A stretch of DNA of 64,000 nucleotides. Origin: Strix aluco. Taxonomy: Eukaryota; Chordata; Aves; Strigiformes; Strigidae. A program made the position numbers and the translations under genes. Position 1 is the stretch's first letter; every line of letters begins with the position of its first letter. The DNA lies in the NCBI RefSeq assembly GCF_031877795.1, contig NC_133948.1:13748948-13812947 (forward strand), read 5' to 3'. Positions 1-12,300 of this stretch are shown piece by piece. Below the pieces are notes generated by a model, which ran no database searches, was not told the origin of the DNA, and was given only the letters and a program-made list of their open reading frames with translations.

Positions 1-3000
1 GTTGAACACCTAGATCTTGGTCCAGATGTGAACAAATAGAGCAAAACTGATGGAAAAAAATGTTTAAATTAGTGAAGGAAAAAGTTTCTAAGCTTTTGTC
101 AACTTGTACAAAGCCTCAGATGAGGGATGCAATCTGAGCAGACGCACCCAAGAAGAGGGAGTATACCCTGCAGTGGCTGAGTGGAAGTCAGAGGAGCTCC
201 TGACCTGGGGACATCACTGTACCAGATTTCTTCTAAGAAGCACGTAATCAAAGCAAACTTCTCCGAGAAAGTGCAAGACACTTGCCTCATTCTTCACTCT
301 TTGCAAATGGTAGTATTTAGTATTCATTACTCACATGCCAGGCAAGAGCATGGTATAGCTGGGACATCATCATGATCAGGACTGGACTCAGACACAGCTG
401 GGAAGGAAGTCCTAGCACTACAGACCCAGAACAAACCTGCCTACACTGCACAACACAGCCCAGCTCCACAGAGGAGCAATTGTTTAAAAGCTCTGCATCA
501 AGGGGAGGATGCTTTACACCTGCTGTTTCCCTCTCTGGAAATGCAAATAACTACACAGGTTAGGAGGCAGGTCTCCATCTTTGTAGCAATTTGACATACT
601 ATTTGTTTTATCTGCCTTTCCTGCAGGACACAAAGTGACATGTGGCTTGTGGCATTAGACAGCCTTCAAAAGCTTCCCCACCACTGCAAATTAATCTCAA
701 GGAGGGAAGAGCACACCAAAACAAAGCAACCTCTAAGCAGAAAGGCTGCCTCCAGGGAAGTTACCTTACCTACTTCTGCCTCCTCCATCTTACCCCTTCA
801 TAAAACTCAAGTTCAAGTCCCAACAGGCACCACTTTTAATGTTCTGAGCTGCACAGAGGAGCAGGGTACACATGCTACCAAGCCGGAGTTACATGCTGCC
901 CCATCTCCTGCTCCCAGTACCTCCCTTCTGCACCTCTGTTCACCCTAATTTCCAGGACATTAATTTAATGAAGACTAATGTGTACCCTCCAAACATGCAC
1001 GATATGCTATTTCTGGAAAAGAATCATCACATAATTTTAATATTAAAGGATCATTTTTCCCCACCCTGAGCACATGAAATTTAAGTACTGCTTAGTAGAC
1101 AGGGCTGTGTGCCTGTTCCATTAAGTTATAGAAATCACCCCAAGCTCCACTTACGAAGTGGCACAACTCTGATTTTATTTTTTTCCCCCAAAACAGCTGC
1201 ATGTGCAAGACTGTTCTAGGTACAATCAGCTGGCCATATATACAGGGCATTAAGAGTCTGAAAGGTAGGGATAACTTCATATAGCATCAGATGGCTTGAA
1301 CAAGGTAAACATACAGCAACTAAAAGATTGATATTTATCTTTGACAAGCATTTTCTTGATCACTAGCAGGATCATGAGCTGGACATTCAGACTCTGCTCC
1401 AGAAGTGACCAATATTGCCAAAAAAAGTCAGATATTTCTCAGCATACAGAACAGGGGAGAAAAAAAAATGAGACAGGTAAGCTAATTATCAGCCAAGCCG
1501 TGTATAACCAAAGATCTGAAGCTCATATTTGTAAGAGTGAGCTTAAACCATTCTTGCGCTGGTCCCATAAGCAAAGCAGCTTAAGGTTCCCTTACTTGGG
1601 GTCTGGAGGCTGACACATATCAAATTTTCAGCCTTAAATAGGTGGTTACACCACCTTTAGGACTACCTTTCCACTTCATTTTGGGACTTGCAGGGAGCAT
1701 AACAACTTGGCCATTCGGACATCCTAGCCCTGCCTCCTTCCACAACTTCAGCCCGCTTCTAACACATCCAGACTCCCCCTGCACCTTGCACCATGAATAA
1801 ATACAAGACTAAAGTGCAAGAGATGCATTTTCTATACTTTTCCTCAAATTACTTGCACATCTCCTTGCCTTGAAGGTACTTTGCTCTTCAGCCAGTAGTT
1901 GCTGGGACTAGCTGGCCAGTTTTGCCTTTCTGTTTGGAGAGGCAAGAACTTGCACTCTTACCCCAGTTATGGATCAATCCTGTGTCTAGCCACAGGAAAA
2001 AAAAAATTCTTTGCAATCTAACAACCTCATGATTTAGGACACAAAGCCTTGTTTGACTAACAATCATTGCACAGCATACACAGCAGCCCTGAGAGTGCTT
2101 TTTGGGAATATGCCAAATTCATATTTCTGTCATTTTCCCCATCTTGCATGTCCATATATCCATTTATACTCATTTCATTAGTAAATCGCCCTATCCATTT
2201 ACTTAGCTATTTGTCAGTGTGGCTGTCACTTTAATTACCTCTGTCTACATGGATTGCTATTATTTATCTGTCTTGTTTGCAATGCACCATCCACCAAAAT
2301 ACATTCTTCCCTTAACGATAGACACTGATCTTATCTGTGACCTAGGGAGCAATGCTCTTAAGAAAGACAAACTGTTTCAAAGCAGATTTGTGAATTATAC
2401 TGTCTTGTTAAGAGCTAACGTTGATGACACTCCTGGAAAGCCAGTCATCACCACTCCCCTGAACAGTAAAGGAGTCTCACTGCACAGACATCACCCCCGT
2501 CTATGGCTACACAGGGCACATGTACACAGTCATGGGGTCTGGCACAGCTATCCAAGCCACTTGCAGTCCACGGACACACAGCTGAAGCAACATGGACAGT
2601 CAAAGCATTGAAGTTTGGCTAGATCTGGGTCCATCTCCACCTGCACGTGCCCTCTTGCTTAGGTTTTCTCACATATATCTGTAGGATGAGGTTGGGCTGA
2701 TCTGTTGTGACACCGCAGGGATGTCCCTTTCCCTGCGAGATACCCAAATGAAACACTGTCCCTCCAAAAAGGTCACACCCTGCACACTAGCTCAGCTTTA
2801 ACTCTTTCCCTACACATTCTACTCTATTCCTTTCTCTGGAAGATTTTTTGAATAAACCTTACAGATTTCTTCCTAAAATTAATAGCTTTCTTGCTCCACA
2901 GCTTTTCCTTTTTCACTAAGTGGAAATCAAAGCCAAACACATTTGAATTAACCCATATCTCAAATCCAAGAGCATTCAGCTGGATCCAAGGAGGAGACAA

Positions 3001-3897
3001 AGCACCTTTCATCAATAAGCAAGCACACAAACCACGTTGCATACATCTTCACTCCTCTCTTGCCCATCTCTCCTCCTCCTCAAAGGCTCCCATGATAGAA
3101 ATATGCTAGAAAGCATGGTGGGGATTTATGGGAGACCCCTTGCATGCCTCTGTGTGCAGAGACTGGCAGCCTCAAGCTTGCACACTTGGATTGGGGTGTC
3201 AGTTATGGGGAAATCCCATTCCCCTCTCCAGAGAAGGGATCTCTTCTTGTCCAGTAGCCATGACAGTTAATCTGTGCTGGGATGCAAGGTGCTTGGTGGA
3301 GAAGCAGCCCATCATCTACATGTCCTGTTCAGCAAAATTTGCTTCAAAAGGCCCAACACCATGACCATGCTGCCCACCTGGAGTGCTTTTCTCTGTCTAC
3401 TCATCACACAAATGAGGATTGACTCAGACCTGCTGACCAAGACTTTGGGCACCAGCTAATGATTTGTGGATAAGCAGTAGGGAGAGCATAACCATTTTCA
3501 ACAGATGATTCCAGCTGTGGTCAGTCCACATGTCTCAGCTTCTGCACATAACTTCCACCCATGGAGCCATACTCAGCAACAGCTACGGGGATGCACACCT
3601 CTTCAGGCCTCAGCTATAATCCACTTGGAAACACACACCTGTGCAGAAACCAGTTCCCTCAACTCCTTGAAATAGCACTTATAAAACAACTCCCCTAAGC
3701 CCAGCTGTAGCAGTCAGACCCAAGGTCAGAAAAGCATCCTGACTCTAGCTAGGACCATAGCCCACACCTGGCAGGTATAATGGAACCCACACATCTTTTC
3801 CATTGTGTTTTCCCAGCCTCCAGCCATCTGCAGTTAGCCTTGCAATGCTCACATGCACATCCAACCCAGACATTTCAACACAGATCTGTTGAAGTTT
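1..3897. other. Intergenic, no gene recognised
   Basis: Unique, moderately AT-rich sequence. Open frames are under 135 codons with no family resemblance. Nothing beyond scattered homeodomain-like cores is seen. Confidence 0.7.
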
Positions 3898-4297
3898 GTC
3901 TGGAGCACAGGTCTGATGGGGAGCGGCTGAGGGAACTGGGGTTGTTTAGTCTGGAGAAGAGGAGGCTGAGGGGAGACCTCACTGAAAGGAGGTTGCGGAG
4001 AGCTGGGGATGAGTCTCTTGAACCAAGTATCAAGAGATAAGACAAGAGGGAATGGCCTCAAGTTGTGCCAGGGAAGGTTTAGACTAGATATTAGGAAGTA
4101 TTTCTTTCCAGAAGGGGTTGTTGGGCGTTGGAATGGGCTGCCCAGTGCAGGGGGGGAGTCCCCATTCCTGGAGGGGTTTAAGAGTCGGGTTGACCCAGCG
4201 CTGAGGGATCTGGTGGAGTTGAGAACAGTCAGTGTGAGGTTAATGGTTGGACTGGATGATCTTCAAGGTCTTTTCCAACCTAGATGATTCTGTGAAG
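3898..4297 (+). mobile_element. CR1 LINE 3'-end fragment
   Basis: The sequence matches the familiar 3' end of avian CR1 retrotransposons in forward orientation. It includes AGGAGGCTGAGGGGAGACCT, ACAAGAGGGAATGGCCTCAA, GGTTTAGACTAGATATTAGG, and the terminal GGACTGGATGATCTTCAAGG with TTCCAACCTAGATGATTCTG. It is 5'-truncated, as CR1 insertions nearly always are. It lacks about 15-20 bp between the GGAGACCTC and CTGAAAGGAGG blocks. No reverse transcriptase frame is present. Confidence 0.93.
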
Positions 4298-5038
4298 TCA
4301 CAGTTATTCTCTCTACATTTTGTTGGTGGCAACACCAGCTGGATCACTGCACACCTCAGTGCCTTGCAGCTTCTGCACTAGCCTCACGCTCGTAGGACCA
4401 TGCTATGGACCAAACTAGATTTTCTAAATGTCCTTTCCTTTTACCAGGTTATTCTCCAGCCAGATCCATCCCTTAATATGACCCACAGACAGCAAGGTTG
4501 GTGTGGGGCACCTTCAGTTGCTGTTGCTGCTTATGGTGAACTGTGATCTCTGGGAGAGAAACTCTTAAAACAGAAGGACTCCTAGAAATACCATCCTCTT
4601 CACAAGCTGATCTAGCCCCTTAGGACAAGCTTAAGGGTTCAGTGGAGAGACTAAAGGCCACAAGAACTAGTCTGTAACAGGAAGGAGCTGCTGAGATCAA
4701 GGGCATAGTCAGTGTCTGAGGTCCTTATGAAGGTGGGAAATTTTCCTCAGTGAAATAAATGTTAAGCATGATCTTTAAGGCATGGAGAAGTGACAATCTT
4801 CTCTTGAAGACAGGCAGAGTATTTCACGTGATTTTTTTCCTGAGAGGTACATGCATGGGTGGAGGCTGAGAAAGAGAACCCTCAACCCTGGAACAGTGGA
4901 GTACTGCCAGTTGTGATGGGTTTGCGATAAGCTAAAAAACATCCATAAGCATTTTACTTCAAAAGCAGGGAAAGAAGGAGGGGAGCTCCACAGAGTCAAA
5001 TGCCTAGGGCATCCCATTTTCAGTCAATGTAAGGTGGT
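4298..5038. other. Intergenic, no gene recognised
   Basis: Unique sequence between the forward CR1 fragment and copy A of the inverted repeat. No feature supported. Confidence 0.7.
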
Positions 5039-5171
5039 TATTTTTAGAAAGCCTGCATACACCTACAAGACTACTAAGGCTGGAAAGGAATTTGTCATTT
5101 TAATGGTCCCCTTCTTCATGTCACCTTACAGGTGGCATTTCTACAAAGCTCTCTATCTCCAGGGAAAGCTG
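5039..5171 (+). repeat. Unidentified repeat, copy A (inverted pair)
   Basis: Aligned by hand, this segment matches the reverse complement of 6212-6353 at about 85% identity over some 130 positions, with one 9-bp gap near TCTACAA. A shared perfect core is TTTTAATGGTCCCCTTCTTC. I do not recognise the family. It could be an old dispersed repeat or a local inverted duplication. Confidence 0.85.
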
Positions 5172-5979
5172 TCTGCAACACATTCCCCATAAATGAAAAA
5201 ATATCAGGACAAAAGGCATTCTTACCAAAAAGCCATTCCAAATGTAGATGCAGACAAGCTTCTAGCCAGGCCCCTGTTTCCCTCTGTACGACAGACTCCT
5301 GCCCACTTCCCATCTCCTGTGGTAGTTTGCATTAGCCTGTGGGAAAAACAGCCAGAATACCCAATAGAGACCTACAGCTATGGTCTGCCATGGGAGACAC
5401 AGATCAGGTGGGAAACCTGTTCATGAAAAATAGGTACATGAGACACCTGAACTGCAACTATTGCACTAGTTGCTTCAGGGGCCCTGGAAGGTAGATGAGT
5501 ATCAGACCCAAACTGACATTTTCCAACACTGTTAAAGAACCACCAACTCTGAAGGTTGCAACCTAAAAACACATGCTTTTCTATGGGATGGGAAGAGCCA
5601 TGGTTTGAGGGTAAGGTGCTGGGCTTTATCTTTTGTCTTTCCTTGCTTCCAGCTCAGGGGGACAGGTAACCATCAAGACAAAACAGTGGTAAAAAAATGG
5701 AGTCAGGTTATCCACCCCACCATTGACCATTTTCAGATGTCTGAATATAATGAGAAGTTGCCCAAAGGGGAGACCTGTAGGACACAGTGGCTATGCACAG
5801 AAGAGGCCATCCTGAGTACCTACTGCCTCACAGCAACACAGATACCCAGTCTCCCCAGAGTGAGCCTGGCATCCCCTTCCTCCTCCTCAGACTGTCACCA
5901 GCTCAGAGCATGCAGCAAACATCCCTTCACCTGGCCAGCAGTGGAAAACTATAAGATGCTACAAGTCTTTTTCTTAAGT
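5172..5979. other. Intergenic spacer inside inverted repeat pair
   Basis: About 0.8 kb between copy A and the inverted CR1. A 141-codon open frame (5605-6030, plus) runs into the CR1 and has no recognisable domain. Confidence 0.65.
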
Positions 5980-6201
5980 CACAGAATCAGGGAATGGTTT
6001 GGGTTGGAACAGACCTTAAAGATCATCTAGTTCCAACCCCCCTACCATGGGCAGGGACACCTTTCATTAGACCAGGTTGCTCCAACCTGACCTTAAATGC
6101 TTCCAGGGACGGGGCAGCCACAAATTCTCTGTTCTAGTGCCTCACCACCCTCACGGTGAAGAATTTCTTCCTTATATCTAATCCAAATCTACCCTTCATC
6201 A
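5980..6201 (-). mobile_element. CR1 LINE 3'-end fragment, inverted
   Basis: This is the reverse complement of the CR1 3' end. It starts CACAGAATCA, then GGTTTGGGTTGGAACAGACC and TTAAAGATCATCTAGTTCCA, and runs back to the AGATTTGGATTAGATATAAG block. It is about 220 bp and 5'-truncated. It abuts one arm of the inverted repeat pair at 6212, so it probably inserted beside that sequence. Confidence 0.93.
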
Positions 6202-6211
6202 TGCATCATGT

Positions 6212-6353
6212 CAGCTTTCCTTGAAGATAGAGGGTGGAGTGGCTCTTGTAGAAATGTCACCTGTAAGGTAGTGTGAAGAAGGGGACCATTAAAACAAAGA
6301 ATTCCTTTCCAGTCTTAGTACTCTTGTAGGTGTACACAGATTTTCTAAAAATA
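6212..6353 (-). repeat. Unidentified repeat, copy B (inverted pair)
   Basis: Reverse-complement partner of 5039-5171, with the same core read as GAAGAAGGGGACCATTAAAA on the plus strand. It carries a 9-bp insertion relative to copy A. It directly follows the CR1 fragment ending at about 6201. Confidence 0.85.
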
Positions 6354-9300
6354 GTCTCCTTACAAGATTCCACCTTTCACTCCACAGAGCCAACTATCTT
6401 AATCTCCTAAAAACCAACCCATAACAAACTTGCCAATGATCTTCTCCCCTGCATGTATCAAATATTAGCTAAGTGATGGAGTCCCCAAAACATGAACACA
6501 CACTTCCAAAAAACCTTAAATGTTATATTTCCAACCCTCCTGTGTCTGCTAATCAGGAGAAAGTCCACTAGAGACAATAAAGCTGCATTTCACACTCCCC
6601 AAACCAAACCCAATTGATACTGTGATGACCTTAATCCATAAAGTTGCCAAGCAACTCAAAAATCCCAAAATCTCCCTACCAGGAGGTCGCTGTCACAAAG
6701 AGGTTAGTGAGGTTCAGAGTTTATATAGTTTCTCTATGAGAGTCTCTAGTAACATCACAAGTGGTTCAGAAGAGCTATCAGCCCCAAACGCTTTGGGTTG
6801 ATAGCCACCAACTCGGGAGAGCTTACCCAAGGGCTAAGCTCTCATATCTCTGTGACAATTTTTTCCAGGTGACTTTTTATTTCTGCTGCTGCTGCAACGG
6901 AACAGACTCCCGTCTCTCAATACATATAACAATGCAAGGTGTCACAGCTCCACCCCATGTCCTTAACATGGCTCCCTGTGTTTCTACAATTTGTGTGAAA
7001 AAGATCACAAAATAAACACTTGTTTAAAAGCAAGCTACTGTTCTTTGTCCTTGCATACAGTTGTTTAAGGTATAGGTACAATGAAGGTGGAAGAGGTAAA
7101 TGAGGAAGAGAGCCTCTCTTATTTTTCTCCCCAACTTTGCCATCAAAACTGATCTGGGGTCAACCCATCTTTCTGCGTCCACTCTCTATTCCACCACAAA
7201 GGAGCAGAACATTTTCTTCCCCTTCAAGTGACCAGAGAAACACTCCTCAGAAATTCCCGCCTGTTCAAATATTTGAAGATGGCAAAGAGAAATCTGCTCT
7301 TGAAAGCTTGATAGCATCCCTTTAAACGAGCATTGTGGTTTCAGCTCAGCATTTTCTTCTTGTTTGCATGCTAGACACACACTTGGATGGCATCATGTTT
7401 CCCAGCTGAACCCAACCACATCCCTGCACCTGCATAGCTAGCAGCAACATGAGAAGTCTTCAGCACGCAATTCAGATAGAGATCTATTCAAGCAGCTTTA
7501 TTGATGTTAATGGAGTTACCTGTGATTTACACACACGTAAATCAGAGCACAGGTGGATGATAAATTCTTGCAACTGGCAACAATATAGGGAAGGCCAATT
7601 TCACCCTTGGTATAACACTGCTGATGTCAAAAGCCATGCACCAAGCAGCAGTTGTGTTCATAGGCCACCTTAATCGGGTAAATCAGTTCATTGCAAACAA
7701 ATCTGCAGATCCACACAGAACCACTTGCTAGCTCCAGCAGTGAGCTACACAGGTTCAGGATCCCACCCAGATTATGTTGCAAGTTTACTGCTTTAAAGTA
7801 CTGCCTTAAAATATTTTCAGCAGACTTGGACATGCAATAGGCAACCACAGTTGAGCATGGTCATCTTATCTTTTGCAAAGACATTACCTTTGGACATGGA
7901 TCATTTTGTAGTAGCAGTTGCATTTGAAGCCACAGCAGAAGCTGTTTGGGGAAGTATAATCCTAACTGGTTTTCAAGACAAGCCTGTCAGTCTGATGCAC
8001 AAGTATGGCAGCTGATAAGGGCTTTCAACCAAAGACAAAGAGTTGTGACATTGCTGTGCACACCACTGCTCAGCCCTCAGCACAGTTGACTGGCAATCAG
8101 GATACTTTGTCCCTTGCATTTTAAGCCTTTATTTCTCATGTTGGGGTTGGCAACCCACTTCCTCATGGTCACTAAAGAGCTGACAAGTCACTCAGCAGTG
8201 TTTTCTTCCAGTTTGAGGCCTATAAAAACATCCTAGTTTCCTGGACCTTTATATGACCAGAGAAGCAAGAAAGTCAGTTTGCAGTAGGGATCATCAGTAC
8301 CCAAAAGAAGTTGAGCAGTAGTTGACTAACGCTTTCAAAGACCAGTTAACCAGTGGATCCTGAGGGTCAGATATTCAGGAGAGATGGTAAATGGCCAAGC
8401 TACAGCTTCCCTCCCCTGGCTACAGGACATAAGTATCAGGACCTTGGAAGTCAGACAATCAAGCAGGTCATAACTAATAGGGACAGCTAGAGACCCATCT
8501 CTGAGCAGATTACAGAAATATGGGTTGTTTTAGGAGTCTCAGTCTCTCAACACTTCCAAGCAACAAATTCATGGGCAGATGGCCTCAAGATGTCCTCACT
8601 TCTCCACCTGGCCACCAGGGTGTATTCACTCCCCAGAGGCCACCACTCACACTCCCAGGGCTTAACCTCCTACTCCATTGTTTGCCACCCTGCCATGACT
8701 AATCTGGATTTACAACCTGGAAAGCAGTAGGGAAAAGAATCTGATCAAAAGGACGATCCTCACAGCCAGAAAACAAGAAAGAGCTGTGTAGCCAGTTGTT
8801 CCAGGACACTTAATCCATCAAGCCTTCGCCGTTCTACCCTTGGGCTTAGGCTGAGTCAGTTGTGATTTGCTTAAAACCATGAGAATTCCCTCCTCCTCTC
8901 CAAAAAAGCGCCAGTTGTAAAGTTTGTCAAGAAGGGAAAAAAACAGGGGCTCACACTGCACTTTTACATTATGAATCAGTGGCTGGTGATCAGCCAACTG
9001 GCGATCCTCCATCTGTGGCATCTCCATGTTTCTGAATGCCAAAGCAAACAGTTTGTTTTATCTAAAAGCCTTTGCATTCAGCTTATGTTACACTGCAGGT
9101 CCAGGACCACTCAGTCCCACAAGAATGTCCCTCAACATCTTTCAGGGCTAGCTGCTACAAAAACACCCAAGTTAAGCCTTGTTGCAGTATCACTCTCCTC
9201 CGAGGAGGAAAATGGGAGTTTTGGATCCAAACACTTTTTTCAAAGAGAAGCAATAGATATATTGTAGCAGAGGCTAAGCCAGCAGCAGGAGTCATGAAGC

Positions 9301-12300
9301 ATCAGCCACTCTCCTGTTATCTAATAGAGGTTATATCAAAAGACCAAGAGAAAATGCCCAGTTCATGAGCTGCTCAAGTACACAAGGCTTTGTCTTCCTT
9401 CTATCCCCAAAACCCCAACTTCTAACATTTTGGGTCAAACACTTGCTCTGGCACTAAGATACAGACTTTGCCAAGACTTTTTTTCCACTCCCAGGAGCAG
9501 AGAATTTCCCTTGGCTTCTAGATCTAACACAAGCTGGGCTCAACCTTTCTCCAGCGCTCTCCACGCTTTGGAAGTGATCCAATATCCCCTGGACTCACAG
9601 AGGTTTTCCACTGGTTTTACTGGGTTCTGGATATGGCCCTTAAAGATGTTTTCTTGCTTTTTTCCCCACAGCTTAGCAGAAGTCAGAACCACTTTGCCTG
9701 CAGTTTTACAAGAGGCAGCTGGTGAAAGGTTAGATAACCAGACAACATAGCCAAACCCAGGGGAGCCTAAAGAAACCCCTATTTGTGGGCTTTTATGCCA
9801 AGTTATTGCTTACAACCTTCTTTTTTCAGGAAAGGGCTGTCTATAAGCCAGAAGTTCCTTTCCTCTTTATCTAATGATCAAGTACCCTTTACAACATGAC
9901 TCAAAGACACCGACCAGATGTGCATTTTAACTGCAAGTTCATGGGAAAAATAGCAATAATCTACTGCAGAAGCACTGGGTAGGAAAACTGCCTAGCTTGC
10001 AAAGTGGGATCAGTCTTTCTTCACTCGCAACTTTCTAGATCATGTTCATCTTGAACCTGCTTTCAGCTGAAGATTGGACAATGATCTACTGCATTTGCAG
10101 TAGAGATGCTTTCCTGGCCCAACAGGAAACGTGAACACCTCATAACATCCCCAGAACCCCTTTAGATTCCTTGGCAATAGGAGGCAGAAACACACACAGC
10201 AGCACCTCTGCACACAGAGCAGACAGAATTTCAGGCGTCTCAGAGCAATGATGTCCACAAACCTGAAATAGAATAGTTTGCCATCACACTCATAGAAGAA
10301 ACTCCTCCTGTCTTTTTCCCCGGAGAATAATTCTGGGAAGGAATTAATCTTATAGTCTCCAAGGCAACAAACAATTTTGGGTGCCTTTAGGGGTTAAGCT
10401 TGAAACCCCTTCTCAAACCTGATTTTTGAGAGTCTGCATTCAGCATGTTGTAGGACAAGGGGGAAAAAAAAACCCTCAAAGTCCTTATAAGCATCTCACA
10501 CAAATGCTGTCACTGAGAAAAAACTAACTATGGAGGTCTTGAACCAAAAAGCATAATGAAATGTCAGGCAAGAGACTGTCTCACCTGAAATTTCTGCTTG
10601 TCAAACACTGGATGCTCTTCTCTGGACCACAGAGAGCATCCCAGAGATGATTACCAGCCAGGTCTTTTCTATGACTTCCTCCACCTTATGGACAAGGTCA
10701 CACATTCTCCACCATAACAGGGAGAGATTTAGAAGAACTTACTCTAAGAGTTACAGGCCACTTGAAAAACCTGCCCTAACACAAGTCTATTATTGTACGC
10801 CCTGTTTACTTAAATTCATTCCACAGCCTGGGAGACTTTGCACAAGGAAATTTACAACTCAAGTTAATAGAGCAAAATGTAAAACTGCTGGCTTTTGGCT
10901 GAGGCTGCAAGCAAAGGACAGGCACAGGTTGTGACTGGGGGTGTTTTCACAGGGCCACTGACACAGAATGTGTTTTCAGGGAGTATTTATTTTAAATAAG
11001 GAAAGTTTATACAGCTTGAGAAAATTATTGGGAAGGAAATTAAATCTCGTTCTGTTGCTCTTCCGTCTCACCTTGACACTTGCAGTTCTCCTCCCTCCCC
11101 CAGGGCTTGGTTAGGGCAGGTTTCACTTGCAGAAAATTGCCTTCCTTGTGCATACTGATTTACAACCAGCTCGTGGACCAGCCTTCTACACTCATTTCAG
11201 GAGAGAAGGGGCAAGCACGACCCACTCCTCCTCTAGCCCGACCCCAGGCTGCAGTTTGGGAGCACAGGGATATGTGGCATTACAAGGAGGTTGCATCCCA
11301 CGCCGAGCAATCTGCAAAGGGATGGGTGGGACCCAGCGGTTGGGATTCCCCCCGGCAAAACTACCCCCAGTCAAGCAGGGGATGGAAGGCGACCAGTTTT
11401 CTTCCAAAGCTCCTCCAGAAGCAGCAGAGCTGATGCTACCTACCCCTGCCTGGGAACAGCTCTACTTAGGAAACCGCGGCACCGCAGCACTGTTGGCAGA
11501 GATCGGCATTCCTTCTTCCAGCCCAGGCATGGCACAGCGCACAGGGCCAGCACAGCCTGTTCCTCTCCTGCCCCAGACCTCCCCACCCCAGTGAGCCAAA
11601 CCAGAAACCCCAGCACTTTGCACAAACCGCTGCACAGCAGAGACTTTTGGTGCAGCCATGTCAGTATTTAGAGGTCTTTTCATTTTTTTCCATCTTCCTA
11701 AGAGTATCCTCCCCACCTTGCAGTGATATTTCTAAGAACTCCTATGAATATTGCAGTAAAGACTTGGACACTGGACTCAGTTGCCAGCACACTGGTACTA
11801 TGGAGTGGGAATGACACAGAATATAAGGCCAAAAGGAGCCATTTGAGGCAACACCACCCCAATTTCCTCCAGGCACAGCCATCCACACTGTTCTCCATCC
11901 CAAAGGGCCCACTGAATACCCACTTCCCCCTCCTGCATCCATCATGCACACCACAAAACACTCCTCAATTCCCCACATTGCTAAAAGGCCTGAAATTCAA
12001 GAGACCAAAAAGCCTCAAGACGCACCATGCAATTAGCTAGGTGAATTCATAGCACACATCCCCCATAGCGCCTAGATCACAAGGGATCCAAACCTACCAC
12101 TGCTGCCACCTAATAAACTCAGCAGCAGCCAGACTAGCGAAGTCTGGAAGTAAAATCCTTGCAGCGATGCATTAGTAGGTTCACTTGCCTAATCCCACAA
12201 AAGTAGTGGTCTGAGCAAACCTTCAAGCACTGCAGTAGGACCTGCACCCCACAGAACAGGTTCAGCTCGACTCCAAATGCTCAGGAATCATTCCTGCTCT

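Noticed and set aside
4009-4287. 92-codon frame ending near 4287
   Set aside because: It lies entirely within the CR1 3' end fragment and does not encode reverse transcriptase.
8601-8616. CTCF-like CCACCAGGGTGTATT
   Set aside because: The essential GGC block is broken, so the match is weak.
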